Positions 19,086-27,199 of a stretch of 36,473 bases of DNA are shown piece by piece. The notes under the pieces were generated by a model. The model had not been told where the DNA came from. It saw nothing but the letters and a program-made list of their open reading frames with translations, and did no database searches. The translations under genes were made by a program, and so were the position numbers. Numbering within the stretch: position 1 is the stretch's first letter; each line of letters begins with the position of its first letter. This DNA comes from Herbinix sp. (lineage in GTDB: Bacteria > Bacillota > Clostridia > Lachnospirales > Lachnospiraceae), in assembly GCA_029239365.1 (NCBI GenBank), contig JAQZBA010000006.1:1-36473 (forward strand). The letters run 5' to 3'.

Positions 19086-20111
19086 GTGAGGAGGAAAAGA
19101 TGGATCTATGATTCCATCCTAACAGAAATTATGAGTGAAGAAATGAATGGTAACAATGAACTTATTCAACCGGACATCGAGGCAGAGCCTGTTGTTGAAC
19201 CGGAGAAAATCCCTTCCATGGATGAGTTCAAGGAAGAAATTACACGTTCCTTAAAAAAGATTCATGAGGGTGATATATTAAAAGGTATCGTAATCGGAAT
19301 CTCCGAGGCCGAAGTAATTCTAGACCTTGGTTATTACACCGAAGGAATCATTAAGCTAGAGGAACTCAGTAATGACCCTAGCTTCTCAATCAAGGCAGAT
19401 GTAATCCTTGGAGAAGAGATCTCAGCCACTGTTATACGCGAGGATGATGGACACGGGAACATTCTCATGTCCAGAAAACGAGCTGATGACATTCTGGCAT
19501 GGGATCATCTAAAGGATGCTATGGTTCACCGTAAGATATTTAAAGTAAAGGTATCACAGGCTGTAAACGCCGGAGTTGTAACCTATCTCCTTGGTGTACG
19601 TGCTTTCATTCCTGCTTCGCACCTCGCATTAACCTATGTTGAGAATCTAGAGGCTTGGGTTGGCAAGGAGCTGGATGTAATCGTGATAACCGCTTCTGCA
19701 GATGATATGAAGCTGGTACTTTCTGCAAAAGAAGTTGCCCGAGACCTGGAGAAACAGGATAAAACCAGTAAGATATCCCGACTACAGACCGGTATTGTAA
19801 CCACCGGCATCGTTGAGAAGATTACTCCCTATGGTGCTTTTGTAAATATAGGTGAAGGCTTATCCGGATTATTACACATCTCGCAGATCTGCGATAAGAG
19901 AATTAAGTCACCCAGTGAAGTGATTAAAGAAGGTGAGACGGTGACGGTTAAGATTCTGGAGATCAAAGACGGAAAGATCAGCCTCAGCATGAAAGCCGTA
20001 GCTGAACAGGAAGAAGTTCTCGACGATGTTGAGGAGGCCGCTGCTACTTTCTCAACCGGAGAGGAAGCAACCACTGGACTTGCTGCCTTACTAAAAAACA
20101 TCAAGTTGTAA
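19086..20111 (+). CDS. S1 RNA-binding domain protein (RpsA-like)
   Basis: Three S1-like segments: 'GDILKGIVIGISEAEVILDLGYYTEGII', 'IFKVKVSQAVNAGVVTYLLGVRAFIPASHL', 'GIVTTGIVEKITPYGAFVNIGEGLSGLLHISQI'. The ORF as given starts with GTG at 19086; ATG at 19131 is another candidate start. Confidence 0.85.
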   Translation: MRRKRWIYDSILTEIMSEEMNGNNELIQPDIEAEPVVEPEKIPSMDEFKEEITRSLKKIHEGDILKGIVIGISEAEVILDLGYYTEGIIKLEELSNDPSFSIKADVILGEEISATVIREDDGHGNILMSRKRADDILAWDHLKDAMVHRKIFKVKVSQAVNAGVVTYLLGVRAFIPASHLALTYVENLEAWVGKELDVIVITASADDMKLVLSAKEVARDLEKQDKTSKISRLQTGIVTTGIVEKITPYGAFVNIGEGLSGLLHISQICDKRIKSPSEVIKEGETVTVKILEIKDGKISLSMKAVAEQEEVLDDVEEAAATFSTGEEATTGLAALLKNIKL

Positions 20112-20181
20112 CTAAATTAAGTCATAAACTGTAAGGTTATTATCAGTTAGATGTTAAAGAACAATATTAACAGGACGAACA

Positions 20182-20228
20182 AAGGCTTCGATATTATTCC
20201 TAACTCTGGAATAACCTCGAAGCCTATT
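20182..20228. terminator. Terminator-like hairpin between convergent genes
   Basis: AGGCTTCGA.ATTATTCC ... GGAATAA..TCGAAGCCT inverted repeat between convergent S1 gene and coiled-coil gene. Confidence 0.65.
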
Positions 20229-20254
20229 TATATACACTAACTCAACGCATCTGC

Positions 20255-20842
20255 CTAAAATGGAATAATCTCCATAACATATAAGATTAAAAATGCAAGA
20301 CCGCTGATGCTGATCAGGTTAAATATAAACAAAAACCAAAGAAGCGTATGACCCTTCGTTACTCTCCTCCCAAGTAGCTCCATATTGGCTGTAAGGTCAG
20401 TCTGATGCTGCTTGTTCTGGAATGCTGTTTGCTTCTGTATCTCAACTAAAAGCTCGGATATACGGTTGATAACATTTTTATCAACCCCTTCCAGACTCTC
20501 ATTCGCATTCATCAGTGCAGAGTTCAACTTCTCAAGCTCCATCTGGATATTGCTGATGGATCCCTTGTTCAAGTCTTCGAGCAGATCCATGGTCCGATCG
20601 CCCTGCTCCTTTAGATATGTGAGGTCTAAGGCGGTCTGAACACTAATTAGTTTTTGATCCGCGTTTCTGTGCTCACTAGTCTCTAGCTTATCTGCATATT
20701 CTAATAACCATCTTTTATAATTTTCTAAAGTCGTCCGATACTCTGCCAGTTTATGCTCATACATTGTAGTTACTTCTTTCGCTTCTTCCTTCATTATGTT
20801 ACTCATATCTTTTACACTAAACAGTCCGAATGGCAAATTCAT
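20255..20842 (-). CDS. Coiled-coil protein with C-terminal transmembrane anchor, unknown function
   Basis: 195 aa, heptad-rich central region, C-terminal hydrophobic 'TLLWFLFIFNLISISGLAFLILYVMEIIPF'; SD GGAG; 18 bp downstream of the alarmone synthetase gene on the same strand. Confidence 0.75.
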   Translation of the reverse strand: MNLPFGLFSVKDMSNIMKEEAKEVTTMYEHKLAEYRTTLENYKRWLLEYADKLETSEHRNADQKLISVQTALDLTYLKEQGDRTMDLLEDLNKGSISNIQMELEKLNSALMNANESLEGVDKNVINRISELLVEIQKQTAFQNKQHQTDLTANMELLGRRVTKGHTLLWFLFIFNLISISGLAFLILYVMEIIPF

Positions 20843-20860
20843 ACGTGTCTTTCTCCTTTG

Positions 20861-21667
20861 TTATGCTCTTAATCCGAATAAGATTCTCTTCTTCCCCGGT
20901 TTACTAGGTGCAGGCTCCTCTTTTTTTGCCTCCTCCTGAACAGCATGTCCTTCTTCCTCTTCAATTATCGTTCCAAAGGTCTCTGCAACTACCGTCTTGT
21001 AGGAACCGGCCAGCTCTTCTCGAAAACCCTCCATACGCTCCCTGCTAAAGTCTTTTATTTCTTCATTTAAGGTAAGCATCTTTTGATCCAGATAAGCTAC
21101 AATCTCAGAGCATTCTTTTAATTCTTTTCTTATGTGTTCCGGTGCATTTCCCTCGAACTTATAATAGATCTTATGCTCCAGACTCGCCCAGAAATCCATC
21201 GCGATGGTTCTGATTTGAATCTCAACCTTGGTTTCCACCATCCGGTCTGTAAGGAACACCGGTATCGTAATAATCATGTGATAGCTGGTATATCCGTTAT
21301 CCTTCGGACACATGATATAATCCTTTACTTTTAATACTTTGATATCACCTTGCTTGGATACAAGATCTGCTATGCGATAGATATCAGAGGTAAAGGAGCA
21401 TATGATACGAATCCCGGCTACATCATTCACATATTTAATTATATTATCTACTGTTAACTCCTTCTGATTATGGCGAAGCTTCTTCGCGATACTCTGAGGC
21501 GTCTTTAATCTCGAGATGATATGCTCTATCGGATTATACTGATGCGCTAATTTGAACTCATTGTTTAGTATCTCTAGTTTAGTATTGACTTCCTTTAACG
21601 CGGCGTCGTATAAAAGCAAAGCAGCATTCCACTCCTCAACCTCATCGTAAAACATGGGGAGATCCAT
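20861..21667 (-). CDS. Small alarmone synthetase, GTP pyrophosphokinase (RelA/SpoT synthetase domain) family
   Basis: 'YNPIEHIISRLKTPQSIAKKL...VNDVAGIRIICSFTSDIYRIADLV...VKDYIMCPKDNGYTSYHMIITIPV...VEIQIRTIAMDFWASLEHKIYYK' are canonical SYNTH-domain motifs; no HD domain. Confidence 0.9.
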   Translation of the reverse strand: MDLPMFYDEVEEWNAALLLYDAALKEVNTKLEILNNEFKLAHQYNPIEHIISRLKTPQSIAKKLRHNQKELTVDNIIKYVNDVAGIRIICSFTSDIYRIADLVSKQGDIKVLKVKDYIMCPKDNGYTSYHMIITIPVFLTDRMVETKVEIQIRTIAMDFWASLEHKIYYKFEGNAPEHIRKELKECSEIVAYLDQKMLTLNEEIKDFSRERMEGFREELAGSYKTVVAETFGTIIEEEEGHAVQEEAKKEEPAPSKPGKKRILFGLRA

Positions 21668-22024
21668 TTAATCACAACCTTCATATTGTATAGTCTGTCT
21701 AAAAACAGCCAAATTCCTGTTCATAATTTGTTCATTGTCATCATTATATCATAGAAATATGAATTTTTCTTGAAGAATCCAAAACTTAATGAAAAATTAA
21801 TGAATCCATTATATAGATCGCTCCTATGTGTTACGCAATGTTAAAGCATTACAGCAGGGTCAAGGGGGAAGCGTCCGGACTTGGAGAGTGGTATACCAGT
21901 CAAATAATGGTTGGCACCGTTGATTTTGCTGGATTTATAGTTTTTGAAGTTGGACGAGTTGTCACAAAAAACAGGAACAATTGTATACAAATGAAATAAT
22001 TATAAATTTTATTAAAAAAATGTG

Positions 22025-22054
22025 TTGACAATATACCCAATTCATGCCTATAAT
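22025..22054 (+). promoter_or_regulatory. Consensus sigmaA promoter
   Basis: TTGACA (22025-22030), 18-bp spacer, TATAAT (22049-22054); exact matches to both hexamers. Confidence 0.85.
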
Positions 22055-22089
22055 TATGGCAGACTATTACAGAAAGTGAGGTATTAACA

Positions 22090-22185
22090 ATGATTAGCAA
22101 CGTGAAATTTAGATTTAGCGCTATACACAACAATTTCATATCAAGCTCGTTAAGTGATATTACCTCATGGATTCGAAAAGATTAA
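22090..22185 (+). CDS. Putative 31-aa leader peptide (not in ORF track)
   Basis: ATG at 22090, stop TAA 22183-22185: MISNVKFRFSAIHNNFISSSLSDITSWIRKD; SD-like GAGGT 7 nt upstream; 36 bp downstream of the consensus -10; followed by structured RNA and an intrinsic terminator. Confidence 0.6.
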   Translation: MISNVKFRFSAIHNNFISSSLSDITSWIRKD

Positions 22186-22265
22186 ACCGTGACCTCATAT
22201 CTCTGCCCTACCTTGCTGCCGGTGGGAGAGGAATAGGATTACGCCAATAATTTTACGATAACTGT

Positions 22266-22295
22266 GCCGTGGTATTATCATACCACGGCTTTTTT
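22266..22295 (+). terminator. Intrinsic terminator / candidate attenuator upstream of ABC exporter operon
   Basis: GCCGTGGTAT-TATC-ATACCACGGC-TTTTTT: perfect 10-bp stem plus T-run, between leader ORF and the first ABC gene. Confidence 0.9.
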
Positions 22296-22506
22296 GTATG
22301 CTCGGATGCACGAAAGAAAAATTTTACAATGACATCCTATGGAACTAGTCTAAGCTATAATGAAATTGACGGTTAATAACACAATGTTGAGGAACACAGT
22401 GAAGCCAAGTGTATTCTCGGAACTATCCTATTTATGATTGTCATACGTAAATCATAAGTTGCTTATTTCCGGTAACATTGAACTTCACAATTGGAACGGA
22501 GGATTT

Positions 22507-24276
22507 ATGAAAAAGATTACAACCTATATTTTAAAGTATTGGTATGCCTATGCACTTGCGATTTTATGTATCGTGATTGCGGTATCACTGGATATGTTAT
22601 CCCCGCTGGTAACGAAGCGGATTATAGATAATGTTATCATCGGAGGAGAAATGGATCTTCTGCCGAAGATGCTTATCTTGATTTTTTTGATCGGTATCGG
22701 AAGATGTATCTTCCAGTATCTGAAGGAACTTATATTTGATTTAGTAAGTGCACGAATTACGGTGAATATTCGGAGGGATTTATTCAACCATATCCAGCGC
22801 TTATCTCTAAACTTTTTTGATAAGAACAATACCGGAGAATTAATGTCTCGTGTTAAGGATGATGTTGATCATATCTGGGCAGCGCTGGGTTTTGTCAGCA
22901 TGCTAATCATTGAGGTCGTTATCCATACCGGTATCGTATTGTTCTGTATGTATAACTTAAGCCCAAGCTTGGCAATATTTCCTACCATGGTTCTACCGAT
23001 TGTAGCGGCTTTGGCACTACTCATGGAGAAGAAACTTGGTAAGATATATGAAGCAATCAGTGAAGAAAATGCCCAACTGAATACCGTGGCGCAGGAGAAT
23101 CTCGCCGGAGTTCGTACAGTGAAGGCTTTTGCGAGAGAAAAACACGAGATAACCAAATTTTTATCTCATAACAAACGTTATTATGATCTGAATATGCAGC
23201 AATCCAAGGTATTTATCAAGTTATACCCATACTTTCAGTTTATTACCAAGCTATTACCGATGCTTGTTATTATGATCGGTGGCTATCAAGTAATTGAGGG
23301 TAAGATTACCTTAGGTACTTTAGGTGCCTTTGCAGAATATTCAACCAATATCGTATGGCCAATGGAAATGCTCGGATGGCTATCCAATGAATTAGCTTCT
23401 GCAATTGCTTCTACCAAGAGAATCAAGAAAATATTTACTGAAACACCACTGATCACAGAGTCTACGCATCCGGTCGTACTGAATGAGGTAAAGGGTTCCG
23501 TCCGTTTTAACCATGTATCCTTTAGCCTCACTGAGAAAAATATCCTTTCCGATATCAGCTTCGATCTGGCAGCGGGCAAGACCATCGGAATTATGGGTGC
23601 AACAGGCACCGGCAAAAGCTCAATTGTTAACATTCTACAACGTTTTTATGATATAACCGAAGGAGAGATTTATCTTGACGGTGTTAATATCAAGGAGATG
23701 ACCTTGCACCAATTACGCAGTAGTATCTCGCTGGTAATGCAGGATGTATTCTTATTCTCTGATACAATCAATGAAAATGTAAAATTGGGCAAAAGAAAAC
23801 ATGTCGGCAATGATGAGGTTATCGATGCAGTTCAAGGTGCACAAGCAAGGGATTTTATCGAACGGATGGAGGAGCAATATGAAACCATCGTCGGTGAACG
23901 TGGTGTAGGTCTGTCCGGTGGTCAGAAACAGCGTTTAAGCATTGCAAGAGCATTGGCAAAGAAGACACCAATCTTAATACTGGATGATTCCACCTCAGCA
24001 CTCGATATGGAGACTGAACTGATGATACAAAGGTCTCTAGCTCAGATTGAGGCAACCAAGATTATTATTGCTCATCGTATCTCTGCAGTACGTAACGCAG
24101 ATGAGATTATCATCTTAGAAGACGGTATGATTGCGGAACGTGGTACTCATGACAGCCTGTTACAGAATAAGGGCTACTATTATAAAACATTTATGGCACA
24201 ATATGGGGATTATCTTGATACTCCGGAGGATCTCGAGGTTGTGAATGACGAAAGGAAGGTGGCCGCATGTCAATAA
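22507..24276 (+). CDS. ABC exporter half-transporter (TMD-NBD), subunit with degenerate catalytic Walker B
   Basis: 'GIMGATGTGKSSIVNILQRFYD', signature 'GVGLSGGQKQRLSIARAL', Walker B 'ILILDDSTSALD' (D instead of catalytic E), 'IIIAHRISAV'. Start at ATG 22507 behind GGAGG (ORF track 22438). Confidence 0.95.
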   Translation: MKKITTYILKYWYAYALAILCIVIAVSLDMLSPLVTKRIIDNVIIGGEMDLLPKMLILIFLIGIGRCIFQYLKELIFDLVSARITVNIRRDLFNHIQRLSLNFFDKNNTGELMSRVKDDVDHIWAALGFVSMLIIEVVIHTGIVLFCMYNLSPSLAIFPTMVLPIVAALALLMEKKLGKIYEAISEENAQLNTVAQENLAGVRTVKAFAREKHEITKFLSHNKRYYDLNMQQSKVFIKLYPYFQFITKLLPMLVIMIGGYQVIEGKITLGTLGAFAEYSTNIVWPMEMLGWLSNELASAIASTKRIKKIFTETPLITESTHPVVLNEVKGSVRFNHVSFSLTEKNILSDISFDLAAGKTIGIMGATGTGKSSIVNILQRFYDITEGEIYLDGVNIKEMTLHQLRSSISLVMQDVFLFSDTINENVKLGKRKHVGNDEVIDAVQGAQARDFIERMEEQYETIVGERGVGLSGGQKQRLSIARALAKKTPILILDDSTSALDMETELMIQRSLAQIEATKIIIAHRISAVRNADEIIILEDGMIAERGTHDSLLQNKGYYYKTFMAQYGDYLDTPEDLEVVNDERKVAACQ

Positions 24277-26048
24277 ATGCCATCAAAGAAGACGAAATTA
24301 TTATTAATGTCAGCAAGAAAACAACCTTAATACGGTTATTCAGCTACATGCTGGCTTATAAAGGACCAATCATTGCAGTTATTCTGATTATGTTGACCAC
24401 TGTGTCAATCTCAATCGCAAATCCATTGATCATAGATCAGGCAATCGATGTCCACATTGCAAATAAGGATATGAACGGTTTATTCAAGCTAGGCTTACTC
24501 GCCCTTGTATTAAATGTATCCTTTGTACTATTAGTAAAGCTACGAATGTTTCTTATGGCGAAAGTATCGAATAATGTACTCCTAACGATAAGACAGGAAC
24601 TTTACTCTCATATTCAGAAGCTGAGCTTCAGCTTCTTCGACAGCCGCCCTACCGGTAAGATTCTCGCCAGAGTCATCGGTGATGTTAATTCCTTAAAGGA
24701 TGTGCTCTCCAATAGTGTTACGACTTTGATACCTGACTTTATTACGATTATTGCCGTAGTTATCATCATGGTGGTGATCAATTGGAAGTTGGCAGCCGCA
24801 TCCTTGATATCGCTGCCCTTTATGGCCTTTGGTCTATGGTACATCCAGACTCGTTCCCATAAGAGATGGCGTACACACAGAAAAAAGAGCTCCAACCTGA
24901 ATGCCTTCATCCATGAGGACCTCTCCGGTATGAGAATTATTCAAAGCTTTACAGCTGAGGATGAGACCGAAGAGACTTTTGATGAACTATTAGAAGAGCA
25001 TCGTAGCTCCTTTGTCAGTGCAATCGTATTAAATGATGCTTTCGGCTCGGTTATCGATTTTAGCTGGGGTGTCGGATCAATCTGTATGTATTTTGTTGCT
25101 GTAAAGCTCCTAAGAATTGATGCAGGAAATGTTGGTACCTTAATGGCTTTTGCCATGTACATTATGATGTTCTGGCGTCCAATTATGAACTTAAGTAACT
25201 TCTACAATCAACTTATTACTAATATAACAGGAGCAGAGCGTATCTTCGATATTCTGGACACCAAACCTGATATTGCAGATTCCGAATGTGTTACTGAACT
25301 TCCCGAGATTAAGGGGGAAGTAACCTTCGATCATGTATCCTTTGCTTATGATGCCGACACACAGGTATTGAATGATGTAAGCTTCTGTATTAAGCCCGGC
25401 GAGACCATCGCTCTCGTTGGTCCAACCGGTGCAGGTAAGACTACTGTCGTTAATCTGATCAGCCGTTTTTATGATATTCAACAGGGTAATATTTATCTCG
25501 ATGGATATAACATTAGAGACGTATCCATAGAAAGTCTGAGACAGCAGATGGGTATCATGACGCAGGATAATTTCTTATTCTCAGGTACCATTGCAGATAA
25601 TATTCGTTATGGTAAGCTAGATGCGACAGAGGAAGAAATCATCTCTGCTGCCCAGGCAGTGAATGCTCACGACTTTATTATGAAACAGGAAAAGGGATAT
25701 GAAACAGTGCTTAAGGAACGTGGTGCCGGTTTATCCATCGGTCAGAGGCAATTACTTGCTTTTGCAAGAACTATGGTTTCTATGCCGAAGATTTTAATCC
25801 TGGATGAAGCAACCTCAAGCATCGATACCCATACTGAGTTACTGGTTCAACAGGGTATTGAAGTCTTATTAAAAGGAAGAACCTCCTTTGTTATCGCACA
25901 CCGTTTATCTACCATACGTAAAGCAGACCGTATCTTCGTAATTGATGATGGCCGTATCTTAGAGGAAGGCAGCTCTGATGAGTTATTAGCCATGAAGGGT
26001 CAATATTACAATTTATACATGTCTCAGTTTAAGAATCTGGCAGGTTAA
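24267..26048 (+). CDS. ABC exporter half-transporter (TMD-NBD), partner subunit with canonical Walker B and altered signature
   Basis: 'ALVGPTGAGKTTVVNLISRFYD', signature 'GAGLSIGQRQLLAFARTM', Walker B 'ILILDEATSSID'; overlaps upstream gene by 10 bp. Confidence 0.95.
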   Translation: MSINAIKEDEIIINVSKKTTLIRLFSYMLAYKGPIIAVILIMLTTVSISIANPLIIDQAIDVHIANKDMNGLFKLGLLALVLNVSFVLLVKLRMFLMAKVSNNVLLTIRQELYSHIQKLSFSFFDSRPTGKILARVIGDVNSLKDVLSNSVTTLIPDFITIIAVVIIMVVINWKLAAASLISLPFMAFGLWYIQTRSHKRWRTHRKKSSNLNAFIHEDLSGMRIIQSFTAEDETEETFDELLEEHRSSFVSAIVLNDAFGSVIDFSWGVGSICMYFVAVKLLRIDAGNVGTLMAFAMYIMMFWRPIMNLSNFYNQLITNITGAERIFDILDTKPDIADSECVTELPEIKGEVTFDHVSFAYDADTQVLNDVSFCIKPGETIALVGPTGAGKTTVVNLISRFYDIQQGNIYLDGYNIRDVSIESLRQQMGIMTQDNFLFSGTIADNIRYGKLDATEEEIISAAQAVNAHDFIMKQEKGYETVLKERGAGLSIGQRQLLAFARTMVSMPKILILDEATSSIDTHTELLVQQGIEVLLKGRTSFVIAHRLSTIRKADRIFVIDDGRILEEGSSDELLAMKGQYYNLYMSQFKNLAG

Positions 26049-26108
26049 TTCCTGCCAACAGATAAAATATCTGAGTCAACAAGATGAATTGATAAATCAA
26101 TAGCATGA

Positions 26109-26149
26109 AGTATAGTGGTAGGAATTCATATGTATTCCACCACTATACT
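26109..26149. terminator. Terminator-like hairpin after ABC exporter operon
   Basis: AGTATAGTGG(T)AGGAAT ... ATTCC(A)CCACTATACT inverted repeat. Confidence 0.55.
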
Positions 26150-26197
26150 GTCTTTGAAACTATTCTAATTATTGTTCTACATATTATAGGATTCATA

Positions 26198-26249
26198 AAG
26201 CTCCCTAGTAGGACGCCGGTGTTATAACCGTCTTCCTCCTAGGGAGCTT
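26198..26249. terminator. Second hairpin between convergent ABC exporter and LytTR operons
   Basis: AAGCTCCCTAG ... CTAGGGAGCTT arms. Confidence 0.55.
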
Positions 26250-26303
26250 CTTAGTCTCTCTCCGCTTAAGATCTTAACTTATCCTGGAAATCTTATGATA
26301 ATG

Positions 26304-26741
26304 TTACTCTTCTTTCTTCTCGTCCGGATATTTACTACGAAGCCTTTGATTTATATGATCCGCTGTTCTTTTCTCATGATTGAACATGGCTAAGTTGACA
26401 CTGATATATACTGCTGCCACAAGAAATATCATTGATACTACTTGCACTAAATTGGTAGGATCAATCCAATGACATAGGATCGCAACACCCAATACGATAA
26501 CATTAATATAAGTATAATGAAGAACAAGACGTACTTTCATCTGCTTCTTGCTAATCTCTCGTTTTGAATAAAAGAACAATATCCCACAAGAAGTAATGGC
26601 TGACATTATGATTACCTGCCATACTATAGTGATTGGAAAGGTCAAGCCCGGCCAAAAGATGGTAATAAATATCGCTGTGCTAAGGATACTTCCTGATAAG
26701 ACATAAAAAAAGGTCCTTATTATCTTTTTTAACCAATTCAT
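26304..26741 (-). CDS. DUF3021-type four-TM membrane protein
   Basis: About 145 aa with four hydrophobic segments, immediately downstream of a LytTR regulator, the usual DUF3021 context; start at ATG 26741 behind AGGAGG. Confidence 0.75.
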   Translation of the reverse strand: MNWLKKIIRTFFYVLSGSILSTAIFITIFWPGLTFPITIVWQVIIMSAITSCGILFFYSKREISKKQMKVRLVLHYTYINVIVLGVAILCHWIDPTNLVQVVSMIFLVAAVYISVNLAMFNHEKRTADHINQRLRSKYPDEKKEE

Positions 26742-26753
26742 ATCTGCCACCTC

Positions 26754-27191
26754 CTACATTCCAAGCTTTTTCTTTAGTTCCGGTACATATTGTCTGGATA
26801 TTACAACCATTTCACCATTGAATAATTGTGCTTCGAACCTCCCTGAATAAGCCGGACTGATACTTTTAATTTTTGATGCGTTTAATATTATAGATTTGGA
26901 GGCACGGAAAAAGTCCGTATTCTTAAAATCCTCTTCAATCTCATACAGCTTCTGTTTTGTTTCATAGACGTTCTGCTTACAATAAAGGAATACTTTATTG
27001 TCCACTCCCTCAAAATAGTATACACTTGCCGGGTCAATCACAATGATGTTACCATCCTTAATTCCCGTCAGCTTCTTCTGTCCTTGTTTCAACTCTGCGA
27101 TCAGCTTCAAGATATTATCATTCAACTCCTTGCAGCGGAAGATAATCTGGTCTTCTTCGCCTGGGCTGCATTCTTCAATAATTATCTTCAT
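26754..27191 (-). CDS. LytTR family DNA-binding transcriptional regulator
   Basis: 'IIVIDPASVYYFEGVDNKVFLYCKQNVYETKQKLYEIEEDFKNTDFFRASKSIILNASKIKSISPAYSGRFEAQLFNGEMVVISRQYVPELKKKL' is a clear LytTR domain. Confidence 0.95.
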   Translation of the reverse strand: MKIIIEECSPGEEDQIIFRCKELNDNILKLIAELKQGQKKLTGIKDGNIIVIDPASVYYFEGVDNKVFLYCKQNVYETKQKLYEIEEDFKNTDFFRASKSIILNASKIKSISPAYSGRFEAQLFNGEMVVISRQYVPELKKKLGM

Positions 27192-27199
27192 AGGATCTC

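Noticed and set aside
20861-21667. toxSAS-type toxin-antitoxin system
   Set aside because: Synthetase motifs are those of ordinary (p)ppGpp synthetases and the partner is a membrane coiled-coil protein rather than a known antitoxin family; kept only as a hypothesis in findings.
21900-22139. 79-aa minus-strand ORF (MKLLCIALNLNF...)
   Set aside because: Antisense to a consensus promoter and leader ORF, AT-rich low-complexity composition, no SD; considered spurious.
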